Below are positions 1-9,070 of a DNA stretch of 48,296 nucleotides, piece by piece. The DNA is from Lawsonibacter sp. Its GTDB lineage: Bacteria > Bacillota > Clostridia > Oscillospirales > Oscillospiraceae. Position 1 is the first letter of the stretch. The number at the start of each line of letters is the position of its first letter. The stretch lies in assembly GCA_022801435.1 (NCBI GenBank), contig JAAWSG010000013.1:1-48296 (forward strand), written 5' to 3'. The notes below the pieces were generated by a model that had not been told where the DNA came from, searched no databases, and saw only the letters and a list, made by a program, of their open reading frames with translations. The position numbers and the translations under genes are program-made.

Positions 1-1
1 C

Positions 2-1411
2 GCCCGGGTGAACGAGATGGTGAACAACTTCATCAAGCCCGGCCTGGAGGACCTGTGCGTCTCCCGCACCTCCTTCACCTGGGGCATCCCGGTGGACTTC
101 GACCCGGGCCACGTGGTCTATGTGTGGGTGGACGCCCTGTCCAACTATATCACCGCCCTGGGGTATGCAAACGACCAGTATGACGACTATGAGCGGTTCT
201 GGCCCGCCGATGTCCACTTTGTGGGCAAGGAGATCGTCCGCTTCCACTCCATCATCTGGCCCGCCATGCTCATGAGCCTGGGAGAGCCCCTGCCCAAAAA
301 GGTCTTCGGCCACGGCTGGCTGCTGCTGGACGGGGGAAAAATGTCCAAGTCCAAGGGCAACGTGGTGGACCCCTATATTTTGGCGGAGCGGTTCGGGGTG
401 GACGCCCTGCGCTTCTTCCTGCTGCGCACCTTCCCCTTCGGCTCCGACGGCAACTTCTCCAACGAGGCCCTGATCCAGACCATCAACGTGGACCTGGCCA
501 ACGACCTGGGCAACCTGCTCAGCCGCACTGTGTCCATGGTGGGCAAGTACTTTGAGGGCGGCAAACTCTATCATCACTATCAGGCCGCGGGAGAGGATCT
601 GGAGCTGGTCCAGATGATCTCCGGCCTGCGGGATAAGTATGAGGAGCAGATGGAGAAATTCGCCTTCCAGAACGCCCTGGCGGAGATCTTCAAGGTCATC
701 GGACGGGCCAACAAGTATATTGACGAGAACGCCCCTTGGGTGCTGGCGAAGGATATGGAGGCCAACCGTCCCCGGCTGGCTATGGTGATGTACAACCTGC
801 TGGAGACCCTGCGGGTGTGCGCCATCCTGCTCACCCCCTTCATCCCCGGCTCCGCCGCCGAGGTGCTGCGTCAGACCGGCGCCTGCGAGGCGTGCTCCAC
901 CTGGGAGAGCGCCGGAGCTTACGGCAGACTGCCCAAGGATGTCACCGTCCAGCGGGGAGAGAACCTGTTCCCCCGGGTGGACGCCGGGAAGGCCCTCCAG
1001 GAGCTGGAGGAGGCCGCCCTGGCCGCCCAAAAAGCCGCCCTCCCCGAGCTGGAGGTGGAGCCCTTCCTGGAGGACAAGGTGAACTTCGACACCTTCTGCA
1101 AGTCCGACTTCCGGGCGGTGAAGGTGAAGGACTGCCAGAACGTGAAGAAGAGCGAGAAGCTGCTGAAATTCACCCTGGACGACGGGACGGGGACCGACCG
1201 GCAGATCCTCTCCGGCATCGCCAAGTGGTACAAGCCCGAGGACCTGATTGGCAAGACCCTGATGGCCATTGTCAACCTGCCCCCCCGGAAGATGATGGGC
1301 CAGGAGAGCCAGGGGATGCTCATCTCCGCCGTCCACACCGAGAAGGGAGAGGAGTGCCTGCACCTGCTCATTCTGGACGGCTCCATCCCCGCTGGCGCAA
1401 AGATGTGCTGA
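2..1411 (+). CDS. metG: methionyl-tRNA synthetase, 3' part (5' end outside window)
   Basis: Charges tRNA-Met with methionine in the cytoplasm. The frame is open to the left window edge, so the N-terminal Rossmann half with its HIGH motif lies upstream; a GTG at 8 is internal, not a start. Visible parts in order: the end of the catalytic core with the KMSKSKGN signature (nt 338-361), the anticodon-binding helical domain, and a C-terminal tRNA-binding OB domain of the Trbp111/EMAP type (roughly nt 1070-1405, with PPRKMMG and SQGML). The appended OB domain is the dimerising form common in Firmicutes. A terminator follows 30 bases after the stop. Confidence 0.97.
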   Translation, partial: ARVNEMVNNFIKPGLEDLCVSRTSFTWGIPVDFDPGHVVYVWVDALSNYITALGYANDQYDDYERFWPADVHFVGKEIVRFHSIIWPAMLMSLGEPLPKKVFGHGWLLLDGGKMSKSKGNVVDPYILAERFGVDALRFFLLRTFPFGSDGNFSNEALIQTINVDLANDLGNLLSRTVSMVGKYFEGGKLYHHYQAAGEDLELVQMISGLRDKYEEQMEKFAFQNALAEIFKVIGRANKYIDENAPWVLAKDMEANRPRLAMVMYNLLETLRVCAILLTPFIPGSAAEVLRQTGACEACSTWESAGAYGRLPKDVTVQRGENLFPRVDAGKALQELEEAALAAQKAALPELEVEPFLEDKVNFDTFCKSDFRAVKVKDCQNVKKSEKLLKFTLDDGTGTDRQILSGIAKWYKPEDLIGKTLMAIVNLPPRKMMGQESQGMLISAVHTEKGEECLHLLILDGSIPAGAKMC

Positions 1412-1441
1412 GTATAAACTCCCTGTAAATATTCTGTAAAA

Positions 1442-1476
1442 TGTGCTGTCTCTCTTGGAGGGACAGCACACTTTTT
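1442..1476 (+). terminator. Rho-independent terminator of metG
   Basis: Nine-base-pair stem TGTGCTGTC (1442-1450) / GACAGCACA (1462-1470), followed by CTTTTT. It separates metG from pyk. Confidence 0.88.
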
Positions 1477-1591
1477 CCTGGCGCGGAGGCTGATTTTTAT
1501 GGAAATCTGCTCTATCCATCCCGGCCCTTTTCCTGTAACATAGGGGGCGTACACGAGGAAAAGCAAATGATTCCCAAAGGAGGCAATCAAC

Positions 1592-3022
1592 ATGAGAAGA
1601 ACCAAAATTATCTGTACCCTGGGCCCCGCGGTGGACGATCCGGAGATGATCCGCACCCTCATCCGCTCCGGCATGGACGCGGCCCGGTTCAACTTTTCCC
1701 ACGGCAGCCACCCGGAGCACCTGGAGCGCCTGAATATGCTCAAGTCGGTCCGGGACTCCATGGGCCGGCCGGTGGCTACCATCCTGGACACCAAGGGGCC
1801 GGAGATCCGTATCCGGAGTTTTCAGGAGAAGTCGGTCACTTTGGAGGCGGGGGACACCTTCACCCTCACCACCGAGGACGTGGTGGGCAATCAGGGCTGG
1901 GTGTCCGTCACCTACCCCCAGCTGCATCAGGAGCTGTCCCCCGGCCAGGAGATTCTGATTGACGATGGTCTGGTCGCCATCCGGGTGGAGCGCATTGAGG
2001 GCCAGAATATCGTCTGCACCGTGGAGAACGGCGGGACCCTGTCCGCCAACAAGTCCATCAACATCCCCGGGGTTCACATCCACCTGCCCGCCCTCACCGA
2101 GAAGGACGTGGACGACATCCGCTTCGGGGTGGAGAACGACTTTGACTTCATCGCCGCCTCCTTTGTGCGCCGGGCGGCGGATGTGGAGGCGGTGCGGGCG
2201 GTGCTTCACGACTGCGGCGGAGACTCGGTGCGCATTATCGCCAAAATCGAGAACCAGGAGGGGGTGGACAACATCGACGAGATCCTCCAGGCCGCCGACG
2301 GCATCATGGTGGCCCGGGGTGATCTGGGGGTGGAGATCCCCGCCGCCCGGGTCCCCATCCTCCAGAAGCAGATGATCCGCAAGGGGCTTCAGGAGGGCAA
2401 GCCGGTCATTACCGCCACCCAGATGCTGGACTCCATGATGCGCAACCCCCGGCCCACCCGGGCGGAGGTGTCCGACGTGGCCAACGCGGTCTATGACGGG
2501 ACCAGCTGCGTCATGCTCTCGGGGGAGACCGCCGGGGGCCGCTACCCGGTGGAGGCCATCCAGGCTATGGTGGGCATCGTCACCGAGACCGAGAGCGCCA
2601 TCGACTACTGGAAGCAGTTCCAGAAGCAGCGGGTCCTCCCGGCCTCCAACATCAACGACGCCATCACCCACGCCTGCTGCCTCACCGCCAAGGACCTCCA
2701 GGCCACCGCCATCCTCACCGCCACCAACTCCGGCCGGAGCGCCCGGATGATCTGCCGGTTCCGCCCCGCCTGCCCGGTGGCCGCCCTCACCATGCACGAG
2801 AAGGTGCGCCGCCAGCTGAATATCTCCTGGGGGGTCACCCCCTTCCTCACCGGGGAGGTCAACTCCACCGACCGCATTTTCTCCCTGTCCGCCGAGGTCG
2901 CCCTGAAGGAGGGGCTGGTCCAGAATGGGGACACGGTGGTCATCACGGCGGGAGTCCCCCTGGGCAAGAGCGGCTCCACCAACCTGATTAAGGCCCAGAT
3001 TATCGACCAGAGCGCCATGTAA
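1592..3022 (+). CDS. pyk: pyruvate kinase
   Basis: Last step of glycolysis: phosphoenolpyruvate + ADP to pyruvate + ATP. The protein has 476 residues: an N-terminal barrel strand RRTKIICTLGP, a B domain at about 70-165, the catalytic IIAKIE (Lys218, Glu220), the metal-binding VARGDLGVEI (240-249), and the signature TRAEVSDVANAV (289-300). The length fits a plain A-B-C domain enzyme, without the PEP-utilizer-like extra C-terminal domain of the Bacillus enzyme. The start is ATG with AAAGGAGG about 10 bases upstream. It is monocistronic between two terminators. I could not identify a convincing promoter in the 115 bases before it. Confidence 0.98.
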   Translation: MRRTKIICTLGPAVDDPEMIRTLIRSGMDAARFNFSHGSHPEHLERLNMLKSVRDSMGRPVATILDTKGPEIRIRSFQEKSVTLEAGDTFTLTTEDVVGNQGWVSVTYPQLHQELSPGQEILIDDGLVAIRVERIEGQNIVCTVENGGTLSANKSINIPGVHIHLPALTEKDVDDIRFGVENDFDFIAASFVRRAADVEAVRAVLHDCGGDSVRIIAKIENQEGVDNIDEILQAADGIMVARGDLGVEIPAARVPILQKQMIRKGLQEGKPVITATQMLDSMMRNPRPTRAEVSDVANAVYDGTSCVMLSGETAGGRYPVEAIQAMVGIVTETESAIDYWKQFQKQRVLPASNINDAITHACCLTAKDLQATAILTATNSGRSARMICRFRPACPVAALTMHEKVRRQLNISWGVTPFLTGEVNSTDRIFSLSAEVALKEGLVQNGDTVVITAGVPLGKSGSTNLIKAQIIDQSAM

Positions 3023-3026
3023 AAAG

Positions 3027-3062
3027 CGGAAAAATCCCAAAAAACGGAAAAATCCCAAAAAG
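3027..3062. repeat. two tandem 18-bp units after pyk
   Basis: CGGAAAAATCCCAAAAAA (3027-3044) is followed directly by a second copy differing only in the last base (3045-3062). It begins 5 bases after the pyk stop and lies before the terminator. Function unknown; probably slippage in an A-rich 3' UTR. Confidence 0.75.
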
Positions 3063-3113
3063 CAGGAAGAGCCAAAAGCGGACAGCGCCTGAGCGCACAA
3101 GCCGCAAAAGGAG

Positions 3114-3146
3114 CGCGGGACGGGTCTTGCACCCGTCCCGCGTTTT
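3114..3146. terminator. bidirectional terminator between pyk and the lipoprotein gene
   Basis: Perfect 12-bp stem CGCGGGACGGGT (3114-3125) / ACCCGTCCCGCG (3131-3142) with a 5-base loop and TTTT on the plus strand. On the minus strand the same stem is followed by CTCCTTTT. It serves the convergent genes on both sides. Confidence 0.85.
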
Positions 3147-3148
3147 GG

Positions 3149-3517
3149 TTAATATCTCGCGCTGGCCGAGGGCTCCCAGCTGGGGGTCCCGGAGTTGTTC
3201 CCCGTCAGATCCCGGCCCAGATCACCGGCGGCCCGGCCTGCATCCCCAATGGCGTCTCCCACGTTCCGGACCATGTCCCGGGCGTCCTGGGTCAGGTCCC
3301 GGCCGGCATAGTCCGCCCCGCCGTCATATACCCGCCCGTTTCCGTCGGCGGCGTACCAGCCATCGGCCATATAGCCGTCACGAGAGCGGCGGGCCACCTG
3401 CCCGTTGGTGACAGAACCGCTGCCGGTGGTCTTGCCCGTGTTCTCCCGGTCCATACAGGCGGTCAGGCTGAGGCACATCAGCACAGCCAAGCCCAGGGCG
3501 ATCACACTCTTTTTCAT
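3149..3517 (-). CDS. small secreted lipoprotein, function unknown
   Basis: A 122-residue protein with a lipoprotein signal peptide: MKKS, a hydrophobic core, then the lipobox LTAC with Cys21 as the lipidation site. The mature part is short, polar and Gly/Asp/Arg-rich, with GYMADGWYAADGNGRVYDGG and an amphipathic DLTQDARDMVRNVGDAIGDA segment that resembles small spore-cortex-type (YhcN/YlaJ-like) lipoproteins only loosely. The ATG has GGGAGGA upstream. It would be anchored on the outer face of the membrane. It converges with pyk and does not belong to a neighbouring operon. I recognise no family with certainty. Confidence 0.82.
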   Translation of the reverse strand: MKKSVIALGLAVLMCLSLTACMDRENTGKTTGSGSVTNGQVARRSRDGYMADGWYAADGNGRVYDGGADYAGRDLTQDARDMVRNVGDAIGDAGRAAGDLGRDLTGNNSGTPSWEPSASARY

Positions 3518-3677
3518 ACCGTAATCCTCCCGCTTCTTTTTTCATGGAGGTCCCATCCGCAGGGTAGTATATCCCCGGCGGCGGAAAATCACCCCGGCAA
3601 TCCGCGGAAAATTGGACAGGTTTTTCCGCTCCGGGGAAATTTTTGAAAAGAAATGGCAAAAACTTCGCCCCGCCCCC

Positions 3678-3706
3678 TTGCAATCCGGGAATATATATGG
3701 TATAGT
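3678..3706 (+). promoter_or_regulatory. sigma-A promoter of the rimP-nusA-infB operon
   Basis: TTGCAA (3678-3683), a 17-base spacer, then TATAGT (3701-3706). It lies about 90 bases ahead of rimP and just before a terminator-like leader hairpin. Confidence 0.85.
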
Positions 3707-3734
3707 GTAGTCAGAAACAAGGTAGGATTGGATG

Positions 3735-3766
3735 AGAGTGGGGTCGAGGCTCCGCTCTTTTTGATT
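3735..3766 (+). promoter_or_regulatory. terminator-like leader hairpin before rimP (possible attenuator)
   Basis: AGAGTGGGG pairs with CTCCGCTCT across TCGAGG (nine pairs including two G-U), followed immediately by TTTTT. It sits between the operon promoter and the rimP ribosome site, so transcripts must pass it. In Bacillus subtilis the orthologous operon is autoregulated by NusA-dependent termination in its leader. The same role here is inference. Confidence 0.7.
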
Positions 3767-3794
3767 GAAAAAAGACAGGAGGCATCCGGCAGCT

Positions 3795-4250
3795 ATGGCA
3801 AAGGTTACCGATACCGCGGCCGCCCTGGCGCTCCCCATTGCGGAGGGCGCGGGGTGCAGCCTGTGGGATGTGGAGTATGTGAAGGAGGCCGGACAGTGGT
3901 TCCTCCGAGTCTATATCGACCGGGAGGGCGGGGTGTCTATCCAGGACTGCGAGGCGGTCTCCCGGCCCCTGTCCGACGCCCTGGACGAGGCCGACCCCAT
4001 CCAGGGGAGCTATGTGCTGGAGGTCTCCTCCGCGGGAGCGGACCGGGCTCTGAAAAAACCGGAGCACTTCGCCCGCTTCCTGGACGCCGAGGTGGAGGTC
4101 AAGCTCTACCGGCCCCGGGATGGGCGGAAGGAGTTCGTGGGACGGCTCCGGTCCTTTGAGGGCGGGAACGTCACCCTGGAGGTCAACGGCGCGGACATTG
4201 TGTTCGCCAAGCAGGAAATCGCCCTGACCCGCCTGTACGTGCGGGTGTGA
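3795..4250 (+). CDS. rimP: ribosome maturation factor RimP
   Basis: Binds the 30S precursor and assists late assembly of the small subunit. From ATG 3795 (MAKVTDTA) the protein has 151 residues, the family length. An in-frame start 30 bases earlier would overlap the AGGAGG at 3777-3782, so the later ATG is preferred. The sequence shows the two RimP domains: the N-terminal alpha/beta part with LRVYIDREGGVSIQDCEAVSR and the linker LEVSSAGADRALKKPEHF, then the small SH3-like barrel. First gene of the nusA-infB operon. Confidence 0.95.
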   Translation: MAKVTDTAAALALPIAEGAGCSLWDVEYVKEAGQWFLRVYIDREGGVSIQDCEAVSRPLSDALDEADPIQGSYVLEVSSAGADRALKKPEHFARFLDAEVEVKLYRPRDGRKEFVGRLRSFEGGNVTLEVNGADIVFAKQEIALTRLYVRV

Positions 4251-4252
4251 CG

Positions 4253-4296
4253 GCGGGCGGACCCGATGACCGCCCGCAGGGACACGGCTTGCCGTG
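4253..4296 (+). other. two adjacent hairpins in the rimP-nusA spacer
   Basis: GCGGGCGG (4253-4260) pairs with CCGCCCGC (4270-4277), eight pairs and a 9-base loop. It is followed by CACGG CTTG CCGTG (4283-4296). No T-run follows, so it is not a classical terminator; it may affect mRNA processing or stability. The remaining spacer (4297-4411) holds nothing else I can name. Confidence 0.5.
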
Positions 4297-4411
4297 GCCC
4301 CGCATTTGGAGGAAGGACGGACCGGTATTCAGCGTTTCCCGCCTTACAGCAAAATATTGCGTTGCGGCAGCAGCACATAGGTTATGGAATGACAATTGGA
4401 GGAAGAACACC

Positions 4412-5647
4412 GTGGCAAAGAGAGTGACAAAGAAAAAGGTCAACACCAATGAGATGGACGGCAAGGAGTTTTTTGAGGCCATCCACCAGATCGAGACCGA
4501 AAAAGGGATCAAGCCCGGCTATATGCTGGAGAAAGTGACCCAGGCGCTGCTGTCCGCCTACCGGAGGGACCACGAGGGAGTGGGGGACAATCTGGTCATT
4601 GAGGCGGACGAGACCACCTCCACTGTGCGCCTGTTTTTGAAGAAGGACGTGGTGGAGACGGTGGACAATCCCGCCGTGGAGATCAGCCTGGAGGAGGCCC
4701 GGGCCGCGCTCCCCCGGGCGGAGCTGGGAGACGTGGTGCGCATCGAAATCAAGGCCCGCAGCTTTGGCCGCATCGCCGCCCAGACCGCCCGCCAGGTGAT
4801 TATCCAGGGCATCCGGGAGGCAGAGCAGGGGATGATCTACGACGAGTTCTGCTCCAAGGAACACGAGCTGCTCACCGGCACGGTCACCCGCATCGACCCC
4901 CGCAGCGGCTCGGTCTCCCTGCGGCTCCAGTCGGGTTCGGAGATTACCGACGCCTACCTGGGGAGCAACGAGCAGGTCAAGGGGGAGCGCTATGTGGAGG
5001 GCCAGCGTCTGAAGGTCTATGTGGTGGAGGTCCGACAGGCCTCCAAGGGGCCCCAGGTGCTCATCTCCCGCACCCACCCCGGCCTGGTCAAGCGGCTGTT
5101 CGAGCTGGAAGTGCCTGAGATCTACGACGGCACGGTGGAAATCAAGTCGGTGGCCCGGGAGGCGGGCTCCCGCACCAAGCTGGCGGTGTGGTCCTCCGAC
5201 CCCAACGTGGACCCCCTGGGCGCCTGTATCGGACCCCGCCACCAGAGAATCGACAACGTGCTCTCCGAGCTGAAGGGGGAGAAGGTGGACCTGATTCCCT
5301 ACCGAGAGAACCCGGGGGAGTATATCGCCGCCGCCCTGTCCCCCGCCAGCGTAATCAGCGTGGAGGAGCTGCCCGACGGCAAGAGCTGCCGGGTGGTGGT
5401 CCCGGATGACGAGCTGTCCCTGGCCATCGGCAAGGAGGGACAGAACGCCCGGCTGGCCGCCAAGCTCACCGGCTATAAGATCGACATCAAGCCCGCCTCC
5501 GAGCCCCTGGAGCCCATCGAGCCGGCAGAGCCCGAGGACTTGGGAGAAGCCGGGGAGTCTGAAGCGCCCGGGGAGACGGAGGAGACGCCGCTGTCTGATG
5601 AGTCCGGAACTCCGGACGGGATGGAGGAGACCGGAGACGAGGTTTAA
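4412..5647 (+). CDS. nusA: transcription termination/antitermination factor NusA
   Basis: Binds RNA polymerase and RNA and controls pausing, termination and antitermination. The chosen GTG start (4412) has GGAGG at 4398-4402; the frame is open further upstream but that part has no ribosome site. The protein has 411 residues: N-terminal polymerase-binding domain (about 15-145), S1 domain (150-222), KH1 (223-297, [11 protein letters not shown]) and KH2 (300-361, [12 protein letters not shown]). It ends with a 50-residue acidic Glu/Pro tail (362-411) that the ~370-residue Bacillus protein lacks. The tail is unrelated to the acidic repeats of the enterobacterial protein as far as I can see. Confidence 0.97.
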   Translation: MAKRVTKKKVNTNEMDGKEFFEAIHQIETEKGIKPGYMLEKVTQALLSAYRRDHEGVGDNLVIEADETTSTVRLFLKKDVVETVDNPAVEISLEEARAALPRAELGDVVRIEIKARSFGRIAAQTARQVIIQGIREAEQGMIYDEFCSKEHELLTGTVTRIDPRSGSVSLRLQSGSEITDAYLGSNEQVKGERYVEGQRLKVYVVEVRQASKGPQVLISRTHPGLVKRLFELEVPEIYDGTVEIKSVAREAGSRTKLAVWSSDPNVDPLGACIGPRHQRIDNVLSELKGEKVDLIPYRENPGEYIAAALSPASVISVEELPDGKSCRVVVPDDELSLAIGKEGQNARLAAKLTGYKIDIKPASEPLEPIEPAEPEDLGEAGESEAPGETEETPLSDESGTPDGMEETGDEV

Positions 5648-5677
5648 ATTCCCGATCTACAGGAGGGGGTGAAGAGA

Positions 5678-5953
5678 ATGCCCAAAAAAATACCCATGCG
5701 CAAATGCGTCGGCTGTCAGGAGATGAAACCCAAGGGGGAGCTGATCCGGGTGGTGAAGTCGCCGGAGGGGGCTGTCTCCCTGGATTTCCGGGGGAAGCTG
5801 CCTGGACGGGGGGCCTATGTGTGCCCGGACCGGGAGTGCCTGAAACGGGCCAGAAAGAGCCGGGGCCTGGAACGGGCCTTCTCCGCCCAACTGCCCCCCG
5901 AGGTCTGGGAGGCACTGGAGCAGCAGATGAAGGAGGGATCTGAGAGTGGCTAA
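5678..5953 (+). CDS. rnpM: YlxR-family RNA-binding protein (RnpM)
   Basis: A 91-residue DUF448/YlxR protein encoded between nusA and infB as in Bacillus. Visible signatures are RKCVGC near the N terminus, DFRGKLPGRGAYVC in the middle and a basic RARKSRGLERAF segment. The family was recently linked to modulation of RNase P in B. subtilis (hence RnpM). The start is ATG 5678, since AGGAGG (5661-5666) is too close to the in-frame GTG at 5669. It overlaps ylxQ by 8 bases, which indicates translational coupling. Confidence 0.93.
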   Translation: MPKKIPMRKCVGCQEMKPKGELIRVVKSPEGAVSLDFRGKLPGRGAYVCPDRECLKRARKSRGLERAFSAQLPPEVWEALEQQMKEGSESG

Positions 5954-6509
5954 CGATCCGATTTTACACCTGCTGGGATTGGCAAAGCGGGCGGGCCGGC
6001 TGGAAATTGGCGAGGAGCCGGTGGGAGCCGCCTGCCGGGCCAGACAGGCCAGACTCCTGCTGCTGGCCCAGGACGCCGCGCCCAATACCCGCCGCCGGGC
6101 CGCCCACTTCGGAGAGGCGGGGAATGTGCTCTGGCTGGAGCTCCCCTGCAGCAAGGACCGGCTGGGCCTGGCCCTGGGGCGGTCCTCCTGCGCGATGCTG
6201 GCGCTGACCGACGCCGGGTTCTCCGCCGCGGTGTGTGAGAAGCTGGCCGCCCAGGACCCGGAGCGGTACGGCCCCGCCGCCCAGCGCCTGAGAGAAAAGG
6301 CGGACCGGGTGCTCCAGCGGCAGCGGGAGCAGCGGCGGCATGAGAAAAAGCTGCGGGAGGGACGAAAAAAACCCTGGGTCCCGCCCCCCGAGGCCCGGCC
6401 CAGACAGACGTCCCCTCCGGAAGGCGGGAAGGCGTCCAAGGGCGCGCCCAAACAGAAAAGACCCGGCCCCGGCTCCCGCCGCTTGACCGGCAAGTTCCGT
6501 AAACCCTGA
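5946..6509 (+). CDS. ylxQ: YlxQ-type L7Ae-family protein with basic C-terminal tail
   Basis: Residues 1 to about 100 form the L7Ae/L30e-like RNA-binding fold typical of YlxQ ([20 protein letters not shown] at the N terminus; [19 protein letters not shown] later). YlxQ proteins are usually about 100 residues. Here 187 residues are encoded, with an extra strongly basic, Pro-rich tail (about 105-187, with [18 protein letters not shown]). Family members bind kink-turn-like RNA; the exact target is unknown. It starts at GTG 5946 inside the end of rnpM. Confidence 0.9.
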   Translation: MANDPILHLLGLAKRAGRLEIGEEPVGAACRARQARLLLLAQDAAPNTRRRAAHFGEAGNVLWLELPCSKDRLGLALGRSSCAMLALTDAGFSAAVCEKLAAQDPERYGPAAQRLREKADRVLQRQREQRRHEKKLREGRKKPWVPPPEARPRQTSPPEGGKASKGAPKQKRPGPGSRRLTGKFRKP

Positions 6510-6529
6510 GAAACGAGGTGCTTCCATCT

Positions 6530-8917
6530 ATGATGATTAAATATCCCATCCATAAGCTGGCCAAAGATTTTTCCAGACGCGGCAAGACCCTGCCCTCCAA
6601 GGAGATCATGGACATCCTGGCCCGGCACGGCCACCCGCCCAAGAACCATATGCAGCCCCTGACTGACGAGGAGCTGTCCATCGTCTTTGAGTATCTGACC
6701 CAGAACAACCAGATCGGCTCCATCGAGTCGGTCTATGCCGATGTGTACCACGAGCCGGCGTCCGCCAAAAAGGAGTCCCCCAAGGGACAGGAGCCCGGAA
6801 AGCCGGAGCCCGCCAAGGGGGAGAAAAAGGGCGGCCGCCGGGACGGCGCTCCCCAGCAGCAGCCCGCTCCCCAGCAGGGCCAGGGCGGAGGCGGGAAACC
6901 TCAGAACAAACAGCAGCCCGCCAGCCGGGTCCCCGCCAAGAAGGTGGTGGATACCCGGGGCGGCCCGGCGGTCAACCTGGACAAGTACGACGAGCGGCTT
7001 GAGAGCTTTACCGACCAGCGCCGGCAGGACGTCCGGGGCGGGAAGCAGAAAATCCAGCAGAAGAGCCAGCAGCGCCGCCAGCAGGGCGGCAAGGGCCAGT
7101 CGGGCAAGCGCCGCCAGGAGGAGCAGGACCGCCTGCGCCGCCTCCAGCTGGAGATCGCCAAAAAGACCCCCGTCAAGGTGCTCATCCCCGACGAGATCGG
7201 CGTGGGAGAGCTGGCCAGCCGGATGAAAAAGACCGGGGCCGAGGTGGTCAAGTGCCTCATCAAAAACGGGGTCATGGCCTCCCTCAGCGACACCATCGAC
7301 TTCGACACCGCCGCCATCATCGCCGAGGAGCTGGGCTGTAAGGTGGAGAAGGAGATCATCGTCACCATTGAGGAGCGGCTCATCGACACCGCCGAGGACA
7401 AGGAGGAGGACCTGAAGAGCCGCGCCCCCGTGGTGGTGGTGATGGGTCACGTGGACCACGGCAAGACCTCCCTGCTGGACTATATCCGCAACGCCAATGT
7501 GGTCTCCGGAGAGGCGGGCGGCATCACTCAGCACATCGGCGCCTATCAGGTGGACGTGAAGGGGAACCTGGTCACCTTCCTGGACACCCCCGGCCATGAG
7601 GCGTTTACCGCGATGCGGGCCCGGGGCGCTATGATTACCGACGTGGCAATTCTGGTGGTGGCCGCCGACGACGGGATTATGCCCCAGACGGTGGAGTCCA
7701 TCAACCACGCCAAGGCGGCCAACATCCCCATCATCGTGGCCATCAACAAGATGGATAAGCCCGCCGCCAACCCCGACCGCATTATGCAGCAGCTCACCGA
7801 GTATGAGCTGGTCCCCGAGGAGTGGGGAGGCGAGACCATCGTGTGCCCCATCTCCGCTAAAACGGGTATGGGCATCGACAACCTGCTGGACATGGTGGTC
7901 CTCACCGCCGAGGTCCAGGAGCTGCGGGCCAACCCCAACCGCTCCGCCCACGGCGCGGTGATCGAGGCCCGGCTGGACAAGGGCCGGGGCCCGGTGGCCA
8001 CCCTGCTGGTGCAGAACGGGACCTTGAAGCAGGGAGATGTCATCATCGCGGGGACCGCCGTGGGACGCGTCCGGGCCATGACCGACGCTCGGGGGAAGAA
8101 GCTCACCGAGGCGGGACCCTCTGTGCCGGTGGAGATTATCGGCATGGGAGAGGTCCCTGGAGCGGGGGACGACTTCCACGCCGTGGCGGACGAGCGCATG
8201 GCCCGGGAGCTGGTGGAGCAGCGCAAGCACGAGCAGAAATCCGCCATCAGCAGCACGGTGGGCAAGGTCACCTTGGAGGACCTGTTCAGCCATATCCAGG
8301 CCGGAGAGGTAAAAAACCTCAACGTCATTGTCAAGGCGGACGTGCAGGGCTCCGCCGAGGCGGTCAAATCCTCCCTGGAGAAGATCTCCAACGAGGAGGT
8401 CCGGGTGCGGGTCATCCACTGCGCGGTGGGCGCCATCAGCGAGAGCGACGTGATGCTGGCCTCCACCTCCGGCGCGATCATCGTGGGCTTCAACGTCCGG
8501 CCGGACAACAACGCCAAGGACTCCGCCCCCCGGATGGGCGTGGATATGCGGATGTACCGGGTCATCTATGACGCCATCAACGAGATCGAGGCCGCGATGA
8601 AGGGAATGCTGGCGCCTAAGTTCCGGGAGGTGGAGCTGGGCCGGGCCGAGGTGCGCAATGTCTTCCGGATCACCAACGTGGGTATGGTGGCCGGATGCTA
8701 CGTGCTGGACGGCAAGATGCAGCGGGGCGCTCAGATGCGGCTGCTGCGGGACAATATCGTCATCTACGACGGGGCCATCGCCTCCCTCCAGCGCTTCAAG
8801 GACAGCGTGAAGGAGGTCGCCTCCGGCTATGAGTGCGGCATCACCTTCGAGAAGTTCCAGGATATCAAGGAGAATGACATCATCGAGGCATATTTGATGG
8901 AGCAGATCGAGGTATAA
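6530..8917 (+). CDS. infB: translation initiation factor IF-2
   Basis: GTPase that places initiator fMet-tRNA on the 30S subunit and promotes subunit joining. From ATG 6530 the protein has 795 residues. An in-frame GTG at 6518 overlaps the ribosome site GAGG, so it is less likely. Order: a short N-terminal helical domain ([20 protein letters not shown]), a low-complexity Gln/Lys/Pro linker, IF2_N, the G domain with GHVDHGKT (306-313), DTPGHE (352-357), NKMD (406-409) and SAKTGMGI, then domains II-IV with the fMet-tRNA-binding C2 at the end. Its last 22 codons are repeated downstream at 9071-9136. Confidence 0.98.
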   Translation: MMIKYPIHKLAKDFSRRGKTLPSKEIMDILARHGHPPKNHMQPLTDEELSIVFEYLTQNNQIGSIESVYADVYHEPASAKKESPKGQEPGKPEPAKGEKKGGRRDGAPQQQPAPQQGQGGGGKPQNKQQPASRVPAKKVVDTRGGPAVNLDKYDERLESFTDQRRQDVRGGKQKIQQKSQQRRQQGGKGQSGKRRQEEQDRLRRLQLEIAKKTPVKVLIPDEIGVGELASRMKKTGAEVVKCLIKNGVMASLSDTIDFDTAAIIAEELGCKVEKEIIVTIEERLIDTAEDKEEDLKSRAPVVVVMGHVDHGKTSLLDYIRNANVVSGEAGGITQHIGAYQVDVKGNLVTFLDTPGHEAFTAMRARGAMITDVAILVVAADDGIMPQTVESINHAKAANIPIIVAINKMDKPAANPDRIMQQLTEYELVPEEWGGETIVCPISAKTGMGIDNLLDMVVLTAEVQELRANPNRSAHGAVIEARLDKGRGPVATLLVQNGTLKQGDVIIAGTAVGRVRAMTDARGKKLTEAGPSVPVEIIGMGEVPGAGDDFHAVADERMARELVEQRKHEQKSAISSTVGKVTLEDLFSHIQAGEVKNLNVIVKADVQGSAEAVKSSLEKISNEEVRVRVIHCAVGAISESDVMLASTSGAIIVGFNVRPDNNAKDSAPRMGVDMRMYRVIYDAINEIEAAMKGMLAPKFREVELGRAEVRNVFRITNVGMVAGCYVLDGKMQRGAQMRLLRDNIVIYDGAIASLQRFKDSVKEVASGYECGITFEKFQDIKENDIIEAYLMEQIEV
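8852..8917 (+). repeat. infB 3'-end direct repeat, copy 1 (inside infB)
   Basis: The last 22 codons of infB including TAA. Copy 2 lies at 9071-9136 exactly 219 bases (73 codons) downstream in the same frame. I count 8 mismatches in 66 bases; six do not change the residue or are conservative third-base/first-base Leu changes, and the two amino-acid changes are Phe to Leu and Asn to His. Confidence 0.95.
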
Positions 8918-8920
8918 GCC

Positions 8921-9067
8921 GTGGCGATGACAGATAAGCAATTCAAGGGATTTATTTCCTTTGTGGTGGATGCACTGCGTGACGCTCAGGCGGAGGAAGA
9001 CCCGGCAAAACAGCGGGCAAAGCTGGAACGGATCATGTGTAATCTGCAAAAGAGCATAAAAGACTGA
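8921..9067 (+). CDS. 48-residue protein of unknown function between the infB-end repeats
   Basis: A small frame of GTG GCG ATG followed by codons for MTDKQFKGF, an Ala/Asp/Gln-rich helix and a basic KSIKD end, stopping at TGA 9065. GAGG at 8909-8912 gives 8-base spacing to the GTG. It lies 3 bases after infB and in the same frame. It is clearly related to the 49-residue product at 39467-39616 (shared M-T-x-K-Q-F-x-G-F, then L, A-Q, E-E, P, Q spacing). The predicted product is soluble and alpha-helical. The existence of a paralogue supports real coding. No function can be assigned. Confidence 0.65.
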   Translation: MAMTDKQFKGFISFVVDALRDAQAEEDPAKQRAKLERIMCNLQKSIKD

Positions 9068-9070
9068 CGG

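Noticed and set aside
8921-9067. Small gene as a mere in-frame tail of infB
   Set aside because: infB ends at a TAA three bases earlier with the expected C terminus, and the small product has its own start, ribosome site and a distant paralogue.
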